The translations under genes and the position numbers were made by a program. DNA of 19,631 bases from JBLHKS01 sp047620505 (GTDB taxonomy: Bacteria; Verrucomicrobiota; Verrucomicrobiia; Verrucomicrobiales; DEV007), in assembly GCA_047620505.1 (NCBI GenBank), contig JBLHKS010000135.1, positions 1 to 19,631 on the forward strand. Direction: 5' to 3'. The notes under the pieces were generated by a model. That model searched no databases. It was not told where the DNA came from and saw nothing but the letters and a program-made list of their open reading frames with translations. This document shows positions 14,699-19,631 of this stretch, one piece after another; the stretch's first letter is position 1, and every line of letters begins with the position of its first letter.

Positions 14699-14859
14699 CT
14701 ACAACCACGGTCAGGAAATCACCGGCGGTCTGTTTCTGGAGTGGGGCGCTGTCCCGGACGATCGCGAAGAAGAATTAGAAAGGGAACAGCGGTCTTTTCC
14801 GGGTTCCCGAAATTCTGTTCTGAAAACCCCGTTACTCCCTGAGTTTCAGAGAGCTAAGA

Positions 14860-14934
14860 TGGCTCCGGATGTTGGATTCGAACCAACGACCTAGTGATTA
14901 ACAGTCACCCGCTCTACCGCTGAGCTAATCCGGA
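14860..14934 (-). tRNA. tRNA-Asn (anticodon GTT)
   Basis: The minus strand folds as a complete cloverleaf of 75 bases with encoded CCA. The acceptor stem TCCGGAT (14934-14928) pairs with ATCCGGA, followed by discriminator G and CCA (14862-14860). The D-arm reads AGCTCAGCGGTAGAGC and the anticodon loop CTGTTAA with GTT at 14902-14900. The T-arm contains GGTTCGAATCC. It lies between the adhesin-like gene and the sulfatase remnant on the same strand, 98 bp after the adhesin stop codon. Confidence 0.97.
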
Positions 14935-15003
14935 ATATCAGTTCAAACCGATTGGACGCCGAATGTGCCGATTCGGCTCGGAATTGCAAGGGAAAAATCA
15001 GTG

Positions 15004-15036
15004 TTGATCGCCGCCAGCAGCTGCTGAGCTGATCAA
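15004..15036. terminator. Inverted repeat at the end of the adhesin-like gene
   Basis: TTGATC (15004-15009) pairs with GATCAA (15031-15036), and the interior contains the palindrome CAGCAGCTGCTG (15015-15026). It overlaps the stop codon at 15033-15035. It could end transcription of the adhesin-like gene, but there is no T-run on the minus strand, so this is tentative. Confidence 0.3.
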
Positions 15037-18000
15037 TTGATGTTCAGACCCGTTCCGCCCCAGTCCTGCGGGTTGAACATGTTGTCGAATCGCTGCTGAA
15101 CGGCGGGCGGCATGTTGACCGATGTGCGGCTTCCGGCTCCATCCATTTCAACCGGGCCAGAATCACCGTTCACGTCCTGACCTTCCCCTGGCGGCGTGTT
15201 GTTTTGTGGAGCCTGATTCGCGATCGGGTTGGCGGCGGGTTCGTTTTCCTGAGTTTGGACTTCGGCGGCGAGCTGATTTTGCGCGTCGTTCGTTTGCTGC
15301 TGGATGATCGGATCGATCTGAGCAAGGAGCAGGCCTTCAGAGTCTGGAATGTCCTTCAGATTACGCACGCGAATGCCGTCGATTCCCCGAGCGGGCGCAT
15401 CGACGATGCGGGTCTTGACGACTTTGCCGCTACTAGCTTGAGAAATGATCAAGCTGTCCATGTTAATGAAGAAGATCTGCCCGAGATCGTCGCGGCCCGC
15501 AGGCGGCAAAAGCGGGCTTGTGTTGCCTGGAAGAACGATTCCTTCGGCGAGGAGGACGCCCAGTCGGTTGACGCCGGGGCCACCGCCGCCATCGAGATTC
15601 TGCTGAAAATCGAAGAACTGGGTGGAGAAATTATCCGTGCCGGTTCCGGCTTGAATGGCGAGAGTTTCGATTCCCACGAAATCGTAGGTCGGGTTTACGC
15701 TGACGCGATTCCGGCTGATTCGGTAAAAATGATCGTTGGTGGACGCGCTATCGTCGATGAGGAGAAAGTCGCTGCCAGATCCGCCGCCGCCATCGACTGT
15801 GCCAGAAAGAGAGGCTCCGTCTATGAACGTGAACGCGTCGTTCTGCGTTCCGCCGGTCAGATTTTCGATTCCCTGGAACTTCACTAACGGGAATGGCGAG
15901 TAAGGCGCGGTAGCCGCTCCTTCCTCTCCAGGCGGAGGCGATGTTGCAACGCTCACACCTGCGAAGTCGCCTGCGTTGTCGGCGTCTATCAGCCAGTTCA
16001 CTTCTTCATTCGGGCCGACGATGGAGTCGTTCGTGGAATTGCCAAAGACTTGCGCCTGGTAGACGTGTTCTCCGAATGCCACGACACCGCCGGGACGTGC
16101 GCCGAGATGAATATTCGTATTTCCTCCGGAGGGATCAACCAGGGCATCCACGGAAATGAATCCTCCGAAAAGATTGATATCGCCTTGGTTCGTGAGGTTG
16201 CCGTTGATCCCAAGAAAATCATTATGACGGCCGAAACCTGTTGGGTCAGCGGCGAGTGCGGTGGGATCGAATTCTCCCGGCCCGCCTGGTCCGCCAGCAG
16301 CTGCTGGGAAACCGGCGTTTGATTGCCAGCCGGAAACGATGTTGATCCGGCCGCCAGTGGAAGATTGATTCGTGATGCTTCCGCTGACTCCGAGTTCGCC
16401 TTCAGAGAGAAGGTTCAAGTCGTTGTCGCTGGTGTAGTCGATCACGGCATCCTGCCGAAGGCCTCCGATTCCAATGGCATCTCCCATGGTAACCGGGAGC
16501 GATCCGATCGAAGCCAGAGTGACCGATCCATGCGGGATCGCCGGGGAAATCACCCGATCGGCGAAGTCCTGATCGATGAGAAACTCGCGATTTTCCAAGC
16601 CATCACGCGAGAGTCCGCCGATTCCAATCGCAAGCGGAGACAAATCAATTCCGGTGAGGTTTTCGTGGCCGATTCGCCATTGCTGGCCTGCGCTGACGCC
16701 GTCAATCAAGCTGAGCTGCTTTTGCGCCCGAATCGAAAGCCCGCCGTCGGCAATCGCCGCTGAAATCACATCTCCATCGGTATGACCGATCGCGGCAAGT
16801 CCGTTCGTCGCGTCCAACGTGATCTCGGCTCCTTCGACCGTGAGGTCGCTGCCGATCGCCGTTTGGGTGTAGTTTCCGATAAACGCGTCGGCACCGCCTG
16901 AAACGATCGATACAGCCCCGTTCCGAGCATGTGCGCTGAGGTCGCCGGTGACCGATCCGAGAGGGGCGTAGTGGCCGATCGCAGCAACGGCAGCCGGATC
17001 CGCCGCGGAGTTAACCTGAATGTCGCCTTGGCGAGCCTCAACCCGGATATCTCCCGAGATGGTCGAAGCAGAGCTGATTTCGTGACCGATTCGTGTCCGG
17101 CCTTCGACGCTGTTGGCCGAATTGAGAATTACGGAATTCCGAACATCGACGCTGATTTCTCCCGTCGCGTCTCCCGAGCCAACGAAGCCGATTCCCGCAT
17201 GATAAGCCGGGTCGGCGTTAACGACGAGATCGTAGCCGAGAACTGCGGTCGGTCCGTTTTGCGAGCCGACCCAAACCGGTTCGTTGAAAAACGTGGCGTT
17301 GCCGACACGAACCGATCCCATGTTGTTGCCGAAAGATTGCTCTGTTTCTGGGAAGTCCGGCATGTTCGGCACGCCAGTTGGAGTTGCGATTCCGGAGCCC
17401 GGGATCGGGCTGAAGCCGGTCGAACCATCCCAGCCAGCGATCAAATTCACCGCTCCTCCGTCACCGCCGAGCTGAATTCGCTCATTCAAGACGATGTGGC
17501 GATGGGCAAGAATCGAGAGAACTCCGAGGTTCGAGCCGAACCGATTCGCGACCACCGGCGTGTTGACAAAAACATCACCGTTGCCAGCAGCAGCTGCGTT
17601 GGTCGTGATGTTGACGTTGGCTCCAGTCTCGAGCGCGTCGACGATCGTCGCCACGTTGCTGCCGTCGACCGTGAAGTCGCCCGGATCGAGCAGAAGGTTT
17701 CCGCCGATCCCGCTTTCTGATCCTAGATCGACCGCGCCGCCGAAATCGAGCGTGTTTTTCCCGGAAACTTCTGCGTTGCCGCCGATTCCCGAACCCGAGC
17801 CGCGCGCCGAAATCGTTCCGGCGAAAGCCGTGTGGTCGTTCGCCCAGACAACGATATTTCCGCCTGGTCCGTCGACCGTCGCGTCCGCGCGAAGCGCCGC
17901 TCCGGCCTCAATCGTCGTGTTTTTCGCGTTATGAATGTTCGAATCGTTCCCGCCGAAACCGCCGCCGATGTTGATCGCGCCACCGCCGTCTGTTCCGCTC

Positions 18001-19631
18001 GCGTCGATCCGCGCTCCGGCACGAATCGCCACCTCGTCGCCGGTCACCGTGACCGTTCCGCCAACGCCGTCTTCGCTACTGGCGTCGATCACGCCAAATA
18101 CTTCGACCGAGCCGCCAGCGCCCGCGTCCATCGTGACCGTCCCGCCTTCGATGTAGCCCGTCGGCAGGAGCGTGACTTCGCCGCCGGTCGCCTGAAGCGT
18201 GACCGAGCCGCCACCCGGGCCGTTTTTGGCGATGATCTGGCCTGCGTGATCGATTTTGCCGCCGTCATTTGCGAGCAACTCGATGTCGCCGCCACGAATG
18301 ATTCCAGTCGGCTGAATCGTGATCGCGCCACCCGGCGTGACGTCCAGATTTACCGAGCCGCCCTGTCCGTCGAGGCTTTCGGCGATCACAGTTCCTGCGT
18401 GGTCTATCGAGCCGCCTGACGCCCTCATTTCGACGCTGCCTGCTTCAATCAAACCGCCCAGCGGAACGACGATTTCGCCGCCGTCGTTCGCTTCAAAATT
18501 CACGCTGCCGCCGTCGTTTCCGACCACGTGCCCTGCGCTCAAAATCGAACCGCCAGTCGCCCGAACCGTCACCGCTCCGGCGCTCGTTTCGGAATCCATC
18601 GTCAAATTCACACTGCCGCCGAGGCCCGCATCGACCGTCAAAGTCCCGTCCGTAACGCCCGCCGTTCCCAGCAGCTGCCCAGCGCTGGAAATGTCGCCGC
18701 CGAGGCTAGAAACCGTGACCAGCTCGCCAGCCGTCCGGCTCAGCGGTCCCAATTCAATGTCGCCGAAATCACCCGCGTTGATCTCAATCGAACCCGGCGC
18801 TGCGTCTTCGGAAACCGCGGTGATCGAGCCGAGACTCGTAATTTTTCCGCCATTCGTGGTCACGCTGACCTGATTTCCCTGAAGCGCCGAAGTTTCCGTC
18901 AGCTCGACCTCGCCGAGGTCCCCACCATCGATCGTGATCTGCTTTCCAGCGACCGGGGTTGAGTTGACGATTTTGCCGCCGTTTGCGCGGAGAAAAATCT
19001 GCCCGCCTTCGTTCACCGCACCCGTCGCGGCCACTCGGCCATGCTGCTGAATCGCGAGTCCGTAGACGTTGCCACCGGCCTTCAGCTCAGCGACCCGGCC
19101 TTCGATGTTTCCAGTCGGATCGTTCTGGATTTCACCAGCTCCAGCGCGGACGAAAAGTCGTTCGTCACCGGATTCCTGGAGCAAAACGTCGGTCCCGGCC
19201 GCGATTCCAGCGAGCCCCTCGGGAGCCAGCAGCTGCCCGGCGTTCTGGACTCGAGCTGCGATCAAAATCGCGTCGCCGTTCTCCGCTCGAATCGTGCCCA
19301 GGTTGACGATCGCTTCGGTAGAGCCGCCATTGAAATTCAGGTCACCGCCCGCGAGAAAATCCGCGTCGGAAATATCGAGCGTCGAAGCGATGAACGAACC
19401 CGCGTCGATCGAGCCGCTCGCTCCTACGATGATTCCGTGCGGATTGACGAGCAGGACGTTGCCGTTGGCCTCGAGAATTCCGTCGATGTTCGATCTGCCG
19501 TTCAGAACTCGGTTCAGAACTGCGGCCGAGCTGCTTGGCTGAATAAATTGAGTGCGCTCGCCCGCTCCGATCGAAAATCCGTCCCATTCAATGATGGCCT
19601 GGCCGGAATGCTGGATGATCTGGGAGTTGTT
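15033..19631 (-). CDS. Filamentous-haemagglutinin-like TPS-domain protein, start outside window
   Basis: At least 1532 residues of one open frame run from the window edge to the TGA at 15033. The visible N-terminus reads SGQAIIEWDGFSIGAGERTQ, PSSSAAVLNRV and GNVLLVNPHGIIVGASGSID. This is the TPS (haemagglutination activity) domain of FhaB-like proteins, with NPHGI in place of the usual NPNG(I/V). Only the signal peptide and some tens of residues should be missing. Then come Gly/Val/Ile-rich beta-helical repeats, including an exact 50-residue period at 18063-18512. A long middle region has GxVRVGN- and IGH-type strands, and a bead-like part has GGTQNDAFTFIDG and DGGGGSGSDFLLIDD. The Gln/Asn/Pro-rich tail has QQQTNDAQNQLAAEVQTQ and ends GGTGLNIN. 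No autotransporter beta-barrel is present. A separate TpsB-type or other outer-membrane exporter would be needed; none is in the window. It is probably a surface adhesin or secreted matrix protein. Confidence 0.92.
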   Translation of the reverse strand, partial: NNSQIIQHSGQAIIEWDGFSIGAGERTQFIQPSSSAAVLNRVLNGRSNIDGILEANGNVLLVNPHGIIVGASGSIDAGSFIASTLDISDADFLAGGDLNFNGGSTEAIVNLGTIRAENGDAILIAARVQNAGQLLAPEGLAGIAAGTDVLLQESGDERLFVRAGAGEIQNDPTGNIEGRVAELKAGGNVYGLAIQQHGRVAATGAVNEGGQIFLRANGGKIVNSTPVAGKQITIDGGDLGEVELTETSALQGNQVSVTTNGGKITSLGSITAVSEDAAPGSIEINAGDFGDIELGPLSRTAGELVTVSSLGGDISSAGQLLGTAGVTDGTLTVDAGLGGSVNLTMDSETSAGAVTVRATGGSILSAGHVVGNDGGSVNFEANDGGEIVVPLGGLIEAGSVEMRASGGSIDHAGTVIAESLDGQGGSVNLDVTPGGAITIQPTGIIRGGDIELLANDGGKIDHAGQIIAKNGPGGGSVTLQATGGEVTLLPTGYIEGGTVTMDAGAGGSVEVFGVIDASSEDGVGGTVTVTGDEVAIRAGARIDASGTDGGGAINIGGGFGGNDSNIHNAKNTTIEAGAALRADATVDGPGGNIVVWANDHTAFAGTISARGSGSGIGGNAEVSGKNTLDFGGAVDLGSESGIGGNLLLDPGDFTVDGSNVATIVDALETGANVNITTNAAAAGNGDVFVNTPVVANRFGSNLGVLSILAHRHIVLNERIQLGGDGGAVNLIAGWDGSTGFSPIPGSGIATPTGVPNMPDFPETEQSFGNNMGSVRVGNATFFNEPVWVGSQNGPTAVLGYDLVVNADPAYHAGIGFVGSGDATGEISVDVRNSVILNSANSVEGRTRIGHEISSASTISGDIRVEARQGDIQVNSAADPAAVAAIGHYAPLGSVTGDLSAHARNGAVSIVSGGADAFIGNYTQTAIGSDLTVEGAEITLDATNGLAAIGHTDGDVISAAIADGGLSIRAQKQLSLIDGVSAGQQWRIGHENLTGIDLSPLAIGIGGLSRDGLENREFLIDQDFADRVISPAIPHGSVTLASIGSLPVTMGDAIGIGGLRQDAVIDYTSDNDLNLLSEGELGVSGSITNQSSTGGRINIVSGWQSNAGFPAAAGGPGGPGEFDPTALAADPTGFGRHNDFLGINGNLTNQGDINLFGGFISVDALVDPSGGNTNIHLGARPGGVVAFGEHVYQAQVFGNSTNDSIVGPNEEVNWLIDADNAGDFAGVSVATSPPPGEEGAATAPYSPFPLVKFQGIENLTGGTQNDAFTFIDGASLSGTVDGGGGSGSDFLLIDDSASTNDHFYRISRNRVSVNPTYDFVGIETLAIQAGTGTDNFSTQFFDFQQNLDGGGGPGVNRLGVLLAEGIVLPGNTSPLLPPAGRDDLGQIFFINMDSLIISQASSGKVVKTRIVDAPARGIDGIRVRNLKDIPDSEGLLLAQIDPIIQQQTNDAQNQLAAEVQTQENEPAANPIANQAPQNNTPPGEGQDVNGDSGPVEMDGAGSRTSVNMPPAVQQRFDNMFNPQDWGGTGLNIN
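18063..18620 (-). repeat. Tandem 150-bp (50-residue) repeats inside the adhesin-like gene
   Basis: Units starting GGSVNF, GGSVNL, GGSVTL and GGTVTV begin at minus-strand positions 18512, 18362, 18212 and 18062, exactly 150 bases apart. Each carries the pattern GGSV-x(n)-GG-x-I/V-x(n)-G-x-I-x-x-G-x-V/I-x-M/L, then GG-K/S-I-D-H-A-G and IA/DA. A shorter 36-residue related unit starts at 18620, and looser copies precede it to about 18850. The DNA differs between units, so the repeat is old at DNA level but kept at protein level. It should form paired rungs of a right-handed beta-helix. Confidence 0.8.

Larger units (their letters stand above)
227..19236. repeat. Dispersed palindrome CAGCAGCTGCTG
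   Basis: Exact 12-bp copies are at 227, 7058, 9741, 10601, 14020, 15015 and 16295. The first ten bases also occur at 6001, 10927, 12696, 13550, 17588, 18669 and 19227, and the last ten at 14599. The core GCAGCTGC also occurs at 9946. Copies lie in several reading frames (Gln-Gln-Leu-Leu, Ala-Ala-Ala, Ser-Ser-Cys), in the sulfatase pseudogene, and outside genes (13550, 15015). None occurs between 239 and 6000. Random expectation for a given 12-mer in this length is far below one. This resembles genome-wide highly iterated palindromes such as HIP1 of cyanobacteria, but the function is unknown. Confidence 0.75.

Noticed and set aside
13859..14842. 327-codon plus-strand ORF
   Set aside because: Most of it is antisense to the sulfatase remnant, whose minus-strand frame is recognisable. 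It is very Val/Arg-rich and has no known motif.
14583..14894. Plus-strand ORF ending MAPDVGFEPTT
   Set aside because: The GFEPTT ending is the reverse reading of the tRNA T-arm, a common annotation artefact. Only the 14690-14800 part was kept, as a low-scoring observation.
15204..17720. Several plus-strand ORFs of 60-263 codons, e.g. 15204-15887 and 16929-17720
   Set aside because: All are antisense to the continuous adhesin-like frame and have shadow-type composition.
18063..18620. Regular 150-bp spacing considered as a CRISPR or DNA-level tandem array
   Set aside because: The units are diverged in DNA, lie in one open frame and are conserved at protein level; there are no short identical repeats with unique spacers.

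Overview
The window most likely comes from a verrucomicrobial (Planctomycetes-Verrucomicrobia-Chlamydiae group) chromosome. This is inferred from gene content: a DUF1587/1595/1592/1588/1585 c-type cytochrome protein paired with a Tat-exported DUF1552 protein, a planctomycete-type sulfatase remnant, a filamentous-haemagglutinin-like giant protein, and long perfect intergenic palindromes. Few genes have a clear Shine-Dalgarno sequence. No ribosomal marker is present, so the phylum call is inference.

Layout. (1) 1-1400: an IS110-family DEDD recombinase (98-1057, +), a nested palindrome (1106-1206), and the last ~50 codons of a broken DUF1501/DUF1552-type gene (about 1220-1396). (2) 1404-5769, minus strand: an HrpB-type DEFH helicase, a Qnr-like pentapeptide-repeat protein and a secreted alpha/beta-hydrolase. 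(3) 5945-8934, plus strand: a small putative lipoprotein, a fused class II aldolase/short-chain dehydrogenase of the rhamnulose-1-phosphate aldolase type, a 23-bp-arm palindrome, and a secreted protein of unknown function. (4) 8935-9464: no convincing gene. (5) 9465-13221, minus strand: the cytochrome protein followed 31 bp later by the DUF1552 protein, almost certainly one operon. (6) 13222-13636: intergenic, with twin hairpins. (7) 13637-14698, minus: a sulfatase pseudogene without its catalytic N-terminus and with an in-frame amber stop. (8) 14860-14934, minus: tRNA-Asn(GTT). (9) 15033 to the window edge, minus: a TPS-domain adhesin-like protein of at least 1532 residues, whose start lies outside the window.

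The genes suggest a polysaccharide- or sugar-degrading lifestyle (esterase, sulfatase remnant, deoxysugar aldolase/dehydrogenase, large exported proteins). They do not form one visible pathway. I do not see a clear-cut new defence or mobile system. The most striking unexplained signal is a dispersed 12-bp palindrome, CAGCAGCTGCTG. It occurs exactly seven times and nearly exactly at eight more sites, in several reading frames and outside genes, and is absent from 239-6000. Other signals worth following are the two families of long perfect inverted repeats, the exact 150-bp period within the adhesin gene, and the decayed genes next to the IS element and the tRNA.
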